From Tethya wilhelma (lineage: Eukaryota > Porifera > Demospongiae > Tethyida > Tethyidae): 64,000 nt of DNA. Under the pieces are notes generated by a model that saw only the letters and a program-made list of their open reading frames with translations, did not search any database and was not told the DNA's origin. Numbering within the stretch: the stretch's first letter is position 1; each line of letters opens with the position of its first letter. Location of the stretch: contig CAXIPT010000039.1 in the NCBI GenBank assembly GCA_964030475.1, forward strand, positions 117,511 through 181,510. The letters are read 5' to 3'. A program made the position numbers and the translations under genes. Shown here piece after piece: positions 1 through 9,500 of the stretch.

Positions 1-181
1 TAACAATGCAGTTACCATCATCAGGGCAAATAATGAGAAACATGCATGAAATCAACAGTTTTTATCAATGTTCAATGTTCACGCACGCTCAGTGGAGGCG
101 TGTGACATCACCTCTTCCGAGTGGGCGTGGCTCCGCCTGAAACCATTAGTGATGACTGCAAGAGGCAACAAGATAGCGGAG
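1..181 (-). repeat. Inverted copy of Penelope-like element 3' flank
   Basis: About the first 133 bases are the reverse complement of 1333-1466, the 3' flank of the Penelope-like element next door, including half of its hammerhead-like motif. The stretch ends at the N at 182. It may be a genuine inverted terminal copy, as Penelope-like elements often have, or a second copy placed here by the contig join. The window edge cuts it on the left. Confidence 0.8.
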
Positions 182-182
182 N

Positions 183-1388
183 CAAGTCACTTCCCTGGTA
201 GAAGTCTGCCTCAAAACAACATATTTTCTGTATCAAGGAACATTCTATGAACAAACAGAAGGAGCAGCCATGGGATCACCAGTATCACCAGTGGTAGCAA
301 ACATCTTCATGGAACACATGGAAGAAGAAGCCATCAGGACCTGTCCACACTCCCTGCGGAGTTGGAAGAGATACGTTGATGATGTGTTCGCAATTGTCAA
401 AAAGGGAACAACGGATGGCACACTATCTCACTTGAACAGTTTCTATCCGACAATTCAGTTCACCGTTGAGGTTGAAGAAGATGGCAAACTACCATTCCTG
501 GATGCCTTGGTAAGACGAAAAGAGGATGGAGGACTGGTAACATCAGTGTACAGGAAGAGTACACACACAGACCGATATCTATCTTTCAAATCACACCACT
601 CGATGTCAGTGAAGAGAGGAGTCGCAAACTGCTTATTCAGAAGAGCCAAGGACATCACGAGTGACAAAGATTCCCTGAGTTGTGAGCAATCACACCTCGA
701 GAAGGTCCTGAAGGGGAACGGCTACCCTAGTGTCGTTGTGAATGAAGCAAAGAACAGGCAGCTGATGGCACCTAATAGGACAGATCCAGAGGACGAACCA
801 TTGGCAACAGCAGTGGTTCCGTATTACCAAGGAACAAGCGAAGCAGTCAGGAGAATCCTAAAGGATTACAATATACGTGCAGCTTTCAGATCACCACCAA
901 CACTCAGCCGACTCCTGACCAAAGTGAAAGACCCTGTTGATAGAGAACAGAGAAGCGGTGTGGTGTATAAGATCAATTGTACCTGCGGAGATTGCTACAT
1001 AGGAGAGACAGGAAGACCAATGGCTACTAGAATGAAAGAACATTTTGCTGCATGCAAGTATGGCCGATTTGAGAGATCAGCTGTTGCAGAACACAGCTGG
1101 AAGGACGGACATGAAATGGATTGGAAGAATGTTGAAATACTGGATGTGGAAGAGAATCACAAGGAAAGACAAGTGAAGGAAGCACTCTACATCAGAACAA
1201 CAAACCCAAGAATTAGACTGAACAGAGATGAAGGCAAAGAGATCTCTCAAGTCTGGCTCCAACTCAAACAGAAGTTCAAGCCCCGCCGTGGTCACCAACA
1301 TCACGATCGAGACGCTAACTGCAACTCGAGCGGGAGCCACGCCCACTCGGAAGAGGTGACGTCACACGCCTCCACTGAGCGTGCGTGA
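183..1388 (+). CDS. Penelope-like element polyprotein, RT C-terminal part plus GIY-YIG endonuclease
   Basis: The reading frame is open from the N at 182, well upstream of the Met at 270, so the true start is lost in the gap. Visible reverse-transcriptase motifs are EGAAMGSPVSP (just around 270) and the catalytic YVDDVFAI (about 375-400). The C-terminal third carries a GIY-YIG nuclease: GVVYKINC, then CYIGETGR and an Arg/Glu/His stretch (MATRMKEHF) around 955-1045. RT plus C-terminal GIY-YIG is diagnostic of Penelope-like retroelements. The N-terminal fingers are missing, so this copy is 5'-truncated. The remaining 400 codons have no stop, which suggests recent activity. The protein would nick target DNA and prime reverse transcription there. 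Confidence 0.93.
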   Translation, partial: QVTSLVEVCLKTTYFLYQGTFYEQTEGAAMGSPVSPVVANIFMEHMEEEAIRTCPHSLRSWKRYVDDVFAIVKKGTTDGTLSHLNSFYPTIQFTVEVEEDGKLPFLDALVRRKEDGGLVTSVYRKSTHTDRYLSFKSHHSMSVKRGVANCLFRRAKDITSDKDSLSCEQSHLEKVLKGNGYPSVVVNEAKNRQLMAPNRTDPEDEPLATAVVPYYQGTSEAVRRILKDYNIRAAFRSPPTLSRLLTKVKDPVDREQRSGVVYKINCTCGDCYIGETGRPMATRMKEHFAACKYGRFERSAVAEHSWKDGHEMDWKNVEILDVEENHKERQVKEALYIRTTNPRIRLNRDEGKEISQVWLQLKQKFKPRRGHQHHDRDANCNSSGSHAHSEEVTSHASTERA

Positions 1389-1436
1389 ACATTGAATATT
1401 GATAAAAACTGTTGATTTCATGCATGTTTCTCATTA

Positions 1437-1482
1437 TTTGCCCTGATGATGGTAACTGCATTGTTACCGAAACGTTGGCAGA
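1437..1482 (+). ncRNA. Hammerhead ribozyme-like motif in Penelope 3' end
   Basis: The core box CTGATGA (1443-1449) is followed by a perfect 6-bp stem II, GGTAAC/GTTACC with a 6-nt loop (1451-1468), then GAAA (1469-1472) and CGTT. Flanking TTTGCC (1437-1442) can pair with GGCAGA (1477-1482) as stem I, which places cleavage after T1476. Hammerheads with a minimal stem III are known in Penelope-like elements. One caveat is the extra T1450 between the core and stem II, which would weaken cleavage. An inverted partial copy lies at the left window edge. Confidence 0.7.
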
Positions 1483-1945
1483 ATTAAAGTTTTTGATATT
1501 TCAAGTATCTGCATACTGGGTTGGTGAACAAGAATATAATTTAATAATATACATTAATTGACTCTTTAAGGCAGCCTTAACTACACTGAGCTTGACCGCG
1601 GCTCCAAGTACAGTGTTTATGTGAGTTGGCACCCCTTGGTCTATAACCTTGTAAAAAGGCCTGATTTACAAAGCTAAACTGCATGTGTATGTATATCACT
1701 CAATGTATACACAGATTATTATACACACCTTCTTCTGAGGCCTCTGTAACCCATCTCTTCAGATACTCTACATTCTGTAAATCCCTCAATGAAAACGAAT
1801 GCCAATCTGAGTAAACCAGCATCACAAGAACAGAGTTAGCAGTGACAATCTTGACAAGAATCCTATCGCCCACTAGCACTGAGGAATATGTAACATTATC
1901 GACCTTTTACCTATTAATTAAGACCTTACAGATTGTCATTGTAAT
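1483..1945. other. Non-coding, no feature recognised
   Basis: AT-rich sequence between the retroelement tail and the promoter region at 1.95 kb. I see no exon, RNA gene or repeat that I can support. Confidence 0.5.
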
Positions 1946-1955
1946 GCGCATGCGC
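1946..1955. promoter_or_regulatory. NRF1-type palindrome GCGCATGCGC
   Basis: A perfect 10-bp palindrome matching the NRF1 consensus, 175 bp upstream of an ATG followed by a clean coding exon and GTAAG donor. NRF1 sites are typical of animal core promoters, so this probably marks the transcription start region of the SAM-containing gene. Confidence 0.6.
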
Positions 1956-2337
1956 CAGTTGTTGCACGCAGAGCCTCGTGGTGTGGATGTGTTCGTGTAG
2001 CTTGGTGGTGTAGTGCTAGCGTTTTGTATCTTCTTGTTTTTCCACTAATGCTGTTCACAAACAGTTTATCGCTTGACCAACGGCTAGGGTTTGTGTTCAC
2101 TTCACCTCTGAGCTCTGTGATCTGTCCTGATGGCTGGAAATAGTGATGATAATGTCCATCGTGCTTTCTCTGAAGATAAGGTAAGAAAATGACTTTGTGG
2201 TGGCTCCTTTTTACATACATGTTGTCTTTCCGCTCTTATTTGACAGATAGGTAGGATTCTTGACAGTCTTGAAATGTCTGCGGAGGTGGTTGGGAACTTT
2301 CCAAAGGAAAAGGTAAAAATATTATTAAAATTGTAAC

Positions 2338-3261
2338 TCCCAGTACAGTAGTACTGGGTAGATAGGAATGACACGGATGGCCCATTAGCGCAATACAAAT
2401 ATTCACGCAAATAACTCTCCAAAAACTGAGCGCTTACCACTAAAGGCTTCTCAAGCTACTATTTAGGTCATTCTCTTTCCAACAAGCCCAAAAACATGGC
2501 CTAAAACCATCACTAAAGTACCAAACTAAAATATGCCAAACCTCCAATTTACTCCATCTTCTTGTTTTTGTTCTTCTTTTACCATGGCTCAACTTTTCTC
2601 AAAGACTGTTCGCTAGGTGGCTAGATACACAGCGAAAAGTGCCTTCTCTGTATGGCAGCCATTCATTTCTACACTCATGCATAATTCATTAGCTACTTGA
2701 ACATTTCAAAGTGACGACCCTTTTCCAGATATAAGAATGCATTATTTGGAATCTGAATATTCGCTGCCTGCCTGCTTTACTTGGTTGTGCTGTAATCTTT
2801 CAGTCTACCATATTTAGGAGGTGAACAGACTACTTTAATGTTACACTTATGTTGTTGTCATTATAAGAAGATGAGTAGAACTAGTAAATTTTGTTAGATA
2901 CACTCCAGCCTACAGCTTCACTTTACTGATAGCATACCAGTAGATTATAATATTCATGCTGATATATAGAGTACAAGTATCTACCGTAAATATACACACA
3001 AACTCGAGCTCAAATGTGATTCATAGAATTATGAAGAAAAATGAAAACTAACAAGTAAAAAAAAAAACATTGGAAATGTGTTGAGACATAGGAATGGCCA
3101 AATCGCAAAAAGAAAGCAAACAAGATAGAATGGCTGTTTGAGTGTGTAAAGAATTATTCCTATGGGCAACATGAGGGACGAGAGTACTACATGCAGCCCA
3201 CACAGCAAGAATTTTGCACACACTATGTCTCAATACATTTCCAATGTTTTTTTTTTACTTG
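2338..3261 (+). repeat. Rep-A element (about 1 kb), complete
   Basis: Begins with the palindromic terminus CCCAGTACAGTAGTACTGGG and ends in the long foldback module (TTGGAAATGTGTTGAGACAT arm and its inverse) finishing in ACTTG followed by T. It lies inside an intron of the SAM-containing gene. The open frames at 3029-3233 on the minus strand are foldback sequence, not genes. Confidence 0.85.
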
Positions 3262-3640
3262 TACTATGCAATAAATATTATGTATCAAAAACTGAGTGAT
3301 TAGTCATAAGCTGCTAGCTAACCTTATCAATTAGCTGATTCTTTTTCTGAAAATCCTGAAAAAACAGCCTAAACCATTGCTTACCTACCATTTCTTATCT
3401 ATATGAAATGTATCATCTTGCTAACACCTCTGGTCACAGTGTGGATTATTTAGAATTCATTGTGATAATAATATTATTTGAAAATTTAAGCAACCAGGAT
3501 CAAAATTAATCATGGGTGATTAATCAGCAACTGTGACATGTACTTGGGCAATGGTCTGTTGTCCCTGAGCAGTATTAATAGCTTACATTGTAGCTATATA
3601 CACTAAAAAATTGCACGTACATATTTCATTAAGTATTTAA

Positions 3641-4126
3641 AAGGAGGCTTGCGTGTAAAGCAAAAATAATTTTTTTGGGTACCAAAATGCTCTAATGAGG
3701 GTCTAAATTCATGGCCAAATTTTAAAAAAATTATAAAAAATTCAAGACTGTAAAATCCATGCTGTTTTCTTGCCCAAAAACAAGCATTGCATTTCACTTC
3801 CTGTGTCGGCGGAGCGTTCTGTGACTGTCATGCTTACATTGTCACTTGTAGCAGCTCAGTGTCTGACAATGGGCAGTGATGAGCTCCATACAAAATAACT
3901 AGGACTAGTTACAAACTGAACACGCGCTCTCTCTCTCTGACGTCACAGAACGCTCCACGCACACAGGAAGTTAAATGCAATGCTGTTTTTTGGGCAAGAA
4001 AACAGCATGGATTGTACAATCTTGCAATTTGCTATAATTTTTTCAAAATTTAGCTATGAATTTAGGACCCTCATTAGAGCATTTTGGTACCAAAAAAGAA
4101 AAAAAAATTTACACGCAAGCCTACCT
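3641..4126. repeat. Foldback element flanked by TTAA
   Basis: Two inverted arms of about 190 bp (AGGCTTGCGTGTAAA near 3644 and its complement near 4105-4125) surround a unique centre. TTAA stands immediately outside both ends (3637-3640 and 4127-4130), the target duplication of piggyBac/Kolobok-type elements. No transposase is encoded. Confidence 0.7.
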
Positions 4127-4939
4127 TTAATTTTATTATTAGATAACTCCAGCGGTTGTGCCAGATCTATCCAAGAACACCTTGGGGTCACTGCACTTGG
4201 TGATCAAAAGCGTCTAAGGACGGTGTGCAACCCTCCACCATCTGGTAGAAATGTCATGAATTCAAAATTGACTACTACAATTGGCCAATATAAAATACAA
4301 TACTTTTTTCTGCTATATGGTATTATAAGCACTGTTGCAATAATAATTATGAGTGCCTAAGGTCATCAATGAAGTAAGGCGAGTCATGGGTGGGTCCAAT
4401 AGACCTGGACCATCTGGTATTACTTCAACAACCCGCTTGGATTTTAATCCTAGCGCACTGATGCATCATCGATCTCAAGGACGCTCTCACTCTCACTCTA
4501 TCTAGTTCCCGTCCCCGTTCCTCGAATCGCCAGCCAAAGACCCAGGACAATGATGAGAAGAAGGTTGTGAAGAATGTGTATGCAATAGCCTATGATCGAC
4601 ATATGCCAAAGGAATTTACAGCCAAAAATGTGGAATACTTTGCTACAGGAATGATTCATTTCTCCCCACAAGCCACCGAGGAAGACATAAGGGATACCAT
4701 AACCTCCATGTTAAACTCGACTACACAATAGATTTGCATGGGACAAATGATTTTCAATTCATCAAACGCAGTGGGCACACCTTCTGAGTTCCTGATGTTT
4801 CGCATGGTTTTTATTTCGACTTTGATGCAATCAAGGTTCTCACTGGCCAAGGGGGCATGTATGTACGCATAACAATAGACCCACACAGGTACAGCCCAGA
4901 AGATTATTGGAGTTCATACCATGAGTTTGAGCCATTCTC

Positions 4940-5395
4940 ACCTCTTACTTTGTCTTCTGTCGCTGCTGGGAACCCCGTGAATGCTTGCTCGTCGACTACC
5001 TTGTCTGCCACTGCTGGCTTGCCAACCACCCACTCTGTCACTGCTGCAGGGAACCCCGTGACTGCTGGTTTGCCGACCAGCCCCTCTGTCACTGCTGCAG
5101 GGAAATCCGTGACTGCTGGCTTGCCGACCACCCCCTCTGTCACTGCTGCAGGGAACCCTGTGACTGCTGACTCACTGACCACCCTCTCTGTCACTGCTGC
5201 AGGGAACCCTGTGACTGCTGGCTCGCTGAGCACCCCCTTTGTTACAGGTGGCTTATCAACCATCCCTCTATCATTGCTGCAGGGAACCCTGTGACTGCTG
5301 GCTCGCTGACCACCCCCTCTGTCACTGCTGCAGGGAACCCTGTGACTGCTTGCTCGCTGACCACCCCCTTTGTTACAGCTGGTTTACCAACCTAT
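4940..5395. repeat. 54-bp minisatellite (coding-compatible)
   Basis: About eight head-to-tail copies of a 54-bp unit (CTGCAGGGAACCCTGTGACT core). The unit is 18 codons, so every frame stays open. In the frame continuous with the upstream gene it reads VTAAGNPVTAGSLTTPS repeated. Related copies recur at 10205-10530 in another contig. Confidence 0.85.
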
Positions 5396-5398
5396 GGG

Positions 5399-5870
5399 AG
5401 GTGATCACCGCCAAAATTACTAAATAGCACAGGGGGAGTGGTTTATTGAGATGGGAGGCCCATTTTTTGTCAATGGGGTCCCACTTTTGACAAGAAGGTA
5501 GTGCATGCTTTGGCAAAACTGTGCGATTTGCACCAACGAGGAGTCCTCATTCACTGCCAGGAGGTGCTTTTGCAACGACGAGGAGTCCTTATTCACTACC
5601 AGGGGGTGCTTTTGCAATGACTAGGGGTCACTGCCAGGGGTGCTTTTGCAACGACAAGGAGTCCTCATTCACTGCCAGGGGGTGCTTTCGCAACAACAAG
5701 GAGTCCTCATTCACTGCCAGGAGGTGCTTTTGCAAAGACGAGGGGTCCTCATTCACAGGCAAGGGGTACTTTGCATCAACGGAACGGTTCCAGGAGTCCA
5801 GTTTATGGGTATGGGGTGCGAGCTGCATCAGAGGAGGTACGACACGCGAGTGTCAATTCAATGCTTTTGC
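5399..5870 (+). repeat. Repeat R with short tandem array
   Basis: Starts with GGTGATCACCGCCAAAATTA, runs through a conserved unique part to about 5530, then about seven imperfect copies (roughly 36-42 bp) of AGGAGTCCTCATTCACTGCC plus GGTGCTTTTGCAA. The same element occurs in reverse orientation at 26570-27600, and its first part is at 10129-10205. Short open frames in it are repeat artefacts. Confidence 0.75.
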
Positions 5871-6068
5871 TGACTCAGCATGGTAGGTGCACTTGACCAA
5901 ATCCAGTACCAAACTATAGTGGTCACGTGATTGGAATGCGCTAATTGACACTCGTGTTTCCTCTGTAAGATCATGTGACCAAAGCATGACTTTCACTTGA
6001 CAGTTATTAGCCTCGTGGCCGTTGCCCTCGTCTGTGTCGAGTCCTTGTACTTGAAGCTTCTGATCCTA
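5871..6068. promoter_or_regulatory. Upstream region of the HECT gene
   Basis: About 200 bp between repeat R and the likely start codon at 6069. It contains two inverted copies of a short motif (ACGCGAGTGTCAATT and AATTGACACTCGTGT) around 5850-5962. I recognise no TATA box. It is the only space available for a promoter if transcription starts locally. Confidence 0.35.
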
Positions 6069-6517
6069 ATGGCAGAAAATATTAGCAGTGGAAATCTTAG
6101 GCAGCAAGTGCTGCACTACACTGATATTCTGTTACGTGCTGTAGACCAGTTAGATACAGGATCTGGAACGAGCAGTCAAACCTCCGTGGGGGGGGGCAAT
6201 CAAGGAACGGTACAACAATCATTGATGGGCGGGGCTAGGAGTGAAGCAGGAAGTTCGGGAACCAGTAGAGATGAACGAATTGGGCACGGGATATCCTCCA
6301 TGGGCGGAGTTGGCCACCTTCCTGGACCTTCAGCAACTGCCAGTAGATCCAGTGCCGGGCAAGAGCTGAGAAGACTGTTTCACTACAGTGGAAGTAGTGT
6401 TAGATCTAGATCTAAGCGCACCAATAGTGACAACAGTCGTGCCTCGGGGAGAAGTAAGAAGAAAAAATTAGTCACGTTTACTCACACTTTTGTCTGCTTG
6501 TCATCTATGACACGAAG
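6069..6517 (+). CDS. HECT gene exon 1: N-terminal Ser/Gly-rich region
   Basis: Starts MAENISSGNLRQQ, passes a short helical segment (LLRAVDQLD), then about 90 residues rich in Ser, Gly and Thr, and ends KKKKLVTFTHTFVCLS before a GTTAGT donor. The start at 6069 is chosen over the earlier Met at 5997 because the earlier stretch is hydrophobic and unlike the family. The TFTHTFVCLS ending is the usual lead into the conserved middle domain of G2E3-like proteins. Confidence 0.7.
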
Positions 6518-9500
6518 GTTAGTTAATTATCTACAGTATAGTAATGAATAATATACAATTGTTATCGTGGCTGGAATGTTGTGATATAACTTTTATAATA
6601 ATTATATAAGCAAGCTTAGCATTAGTCTGGTTTGCCAGACTTTTCTCATGCATGGACATCCAGGGATGAATTTAAGATTTTCCCATTTCTCTTTTTCAGT
6701 TGATGGGTAAGAAAAGCCTGAGAGCTAATTGGTTTGGTGATCACAAATTTAAGTACATTTAGAAGAAGATATCACCCCCCCCCTGTAGGTGTATTGTTAA
6801 ACTTAGCACAAAAACAAAGTTAGCCTGTGATGTGATTGAATGGGGAAACAAGCTTAGTATTAAGTTTACATGCCAATATATTATTGTGAAGGATGAAAAT
6901 TAAGCTTGCATGCATAGGAATTGAAAGTAACAACCTACATGTACATAAAGTTTTCAATCCATACTTATTATTCTGCATGAGATCAAGAAACATCAGTCTA
7001 TTTAAAATATTTTGTTTGTCTCTGTTTTTGTCATGCACAATGATAAGCCAAGTTCCAGATCTACACATGAAGACTAAGCTCAGTCTTGCTGGTTTGGGTG
7101 AGAAGATCTCCTTGTTTTTGTTTGGTGATGCTGAAGAACTTGATTGTGATTTAAAGGACCACTATCCAAAGCTGGAAAACGCTGGTGGGTATGAGCTGTT
7201 GAGATCAAGTGATAACGGTGGAAAAGCACTAACTGTTATTGATATGCCACCATCTGGCTACACTCCTGAGTACCTTAAGTCAATAGTGAGCAGTGCAAAT
7301 ATCTACTTACAAAATAACTTGGATCTTTCGGTTGAGGATAGACCTGTAAGATCTAAGACATGTATAGTTATTATAAGCATGTATACAAATCTTAGTGTTG
7401 TTTTTTAAAGGGAACAAGCAAAAGTCTTCAAGAGTGTCAAACATGTGGTGATATTGTTCAAATGAACAAATTGAAGGAACATCTAGAGAAATGTCGAAAT
7501 GGAAATCTGTTAGTACTGTAGAGCTAGAAATTCTTAAGGAGTAAAATCTCAGAAAGGCAATCTCCAAACTTTTTCCGATTTTATTTTCGAGCAGCCCCAC
7601 CAGTATTTTGCAATATAAGATCCCAAAATTTGGCTGGTAAAATTTTACGGATCGCTGACAATTTACCAAAACAGCAAAATTCATTCTCCTCGAAAATTTT
7701 CGGATAATATTATATTATATGTATATATAAAATATTTTATATATGATTATAATATTATATTGTGTATAGTTCATTATAATGTTTATCTTGTATTGGTTGT
7801 TTTTTTTTGTTTGTTTTCGGCCAAAACATAGGAAAGCAGAATGTGATGACACTCACATCTATGCGTACAACTCAGACTCAGATTTTGAAGATCCGCCCTT
7901 CCGCTGTGCTAATCCATGTAACTCACCAATTGTTATAGTAAGTAATTTTGAATACGTTTTTTTCGAGAAGTGTCTATTTACAATGATACTTTTTCATTCC
8001 ATGCAATATTTTGTAGTCTCCATCAACTGAACCCAGTGTTGCTGGTGATTCGTATGAGGCAGAGGAAGAGATAGTAAGATACGTAATGCAGAAAAGTCAA
8101 GGAGAAGAGCCACAAGTACTTTCTCAGCCATGATATGTATAGGGTATGCATGTGTATGTATATCAGTCCGCAGTTGAGGCAGTTTGTCGGGTTTGACAAT
8201 TAGAGATGTTAATAGCACTTCACACAGTAAGATGGTTTGACTATGTTGTTATAAATAATTGTGTGTGTATATAATTATAATTGCATAAAAATCATTAGAA
8301 AAAATCTTGAGATTTAGCTGGGATGTAAACATGCATAAGTGAACAATTTATGTTTATACATATAAATTCCCAGTACGGTAGTACTGGGTACATAGGAATG
8401 GCACGGATGCCCCATTAGCGCAATACAAATATTCACGCAAATAACTCTGCAAAAACTGAGCGCTTGGCACTAAAAGGCTTCTTAAGCTACTATTTAGCCT
8501 TTTCTCTTTCTATTGAGCCTAAAAACATAGCCTAAAACCATCGCTAAAGTAACAAACTAAAGTATGCCAAACCTCCAATTTTCTCCATCTTCTTCTTCTT
8601 CTTCTTCTTCTTCTTATTCTTCTATGTTGGCAAGAGTTTTCTCTGAGACCACTCACTTTTAGAAGCTGATTCTTGAACTAATAAACTTGGTTTGTTTGTC
8701 TTCAATCGCTTTTGCCATCGGTTTTTTGTGTCTCTCATTGAGTCGCTAGATACAAGGCGAAAAGCGCCTTCTCCATATGGCGGCCATTAACTTAAACTCA
8801 TACATTATTCATAAGCTAGCAAGACTAACGACCCTTTCCATATTTAAGTGGGCGTTATTTGGAATCTATTGCAAATTGCAAGCACTGCGTCAGTGCCTGG
8901 TTCTGTCCTATCCTCTCGTTCTCTGTGTTCAGTTCTTCAGTAGGGAAGTTATCTTTAGCTAACAAGACACACATACAATTGTCAGACATAAATACACGTT
9001 TTCAGCTTGGGATTTCAGAGTTTCTGAGCTGTGAATGATGTGAGGCTGAGGCCTGTTGGCAAGTTCTCTTCTCAGGTTATAAAGACTAAATTTAACTGAT
9101 ATTATTCGAAAAAAATAGAACAAACAAGTACAAAAAACATTAGAAATGTAATGCAAACATAGGAATGGCCAAATCGTAAAAAAGTGAGCAAACAAGATAG
9201 GAATGGTTGTTAGATTGAGCGAGTTCGTTCCTGTGTCTACAATGTCATTGAGCTTAGTAGGGATATGAACATAAGGTGACACAGTGAAATGAACTCACTC
9301 AATCTAACAACCATTCCTATCTTGTTTGCTCACTTTTTTACGATTTGGCCATTCCTATGTTTGCATTACATTTCTAATGTTTTTTGTACTTGTATATATA
9401 TAGCTCCATAGGTGAAGTTGTCTGTGATCTAAGAAAGAACCTGATTAGCGAAGTATTTACATTCATTGTCAGAAGAAAGCACCTACTGAGTGATGCGCTA

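Larger units (their letters stand above)
2130..5294 (+). pseudogene. SAM-domain HECT-family gene, 5' part, frameshifted
   Basis: Exon 1 is 2130-2180 (MAGNSDDNV, donor GTAAG). Exon 2 is 2247-2312 (LDSLEMSAEVVGNF, donor GTAAAA). Exon 3 starts at 4143 in the same phase. Together they read as a SAM domain: SLEMSAEVV, ITPAVVPDLS, then HLGVTALGDQKRLR. The last stretch is in a shifted frame near 4175, so an indel has broken the exon. Further blocks in changing frames follow: YAIAYDRHMPKEFTAKNVEYF (about 4580-4640, read as shorter pieces), then FYFDFDAIKVLTGQGGMYVRI (about 4810-4870). They resemble the middle region of animal G2E3-like HECT proteins. The last frame runs into the 54-bp repeat. A repeat insertion (2338-3261) and a TTAA-flanked foldback (3641-4126) occupy the intron. 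Either a decayed gene or sequencing indels explain the breaks. Confidence 0.55.

Noticed and set aside
455..1346. Minus-strand frames opposite the Penelope ORF
   Set aside because: Antisense shadows of a well-supported RT/GIY-YIG frame.
3029..3233. Hydrophobic small proteins (minus strand)
   Set aside because: They are translations of Rep-A foldback arms, repeated with the same wording at many copies.
4904..5263. Minus-strand frame over the 54-bp repeats (VTGFPAAVTEGVV type)
   Set aside because: It exists only because the repeat unit is a multiple of three without stops; no promoter or splice context.
5521..5886. Open frames in repeat R tandem array
   Set aside because: The same array recurs at 26.6 kb as a repeat; translations are low-complexity and frame-independent.
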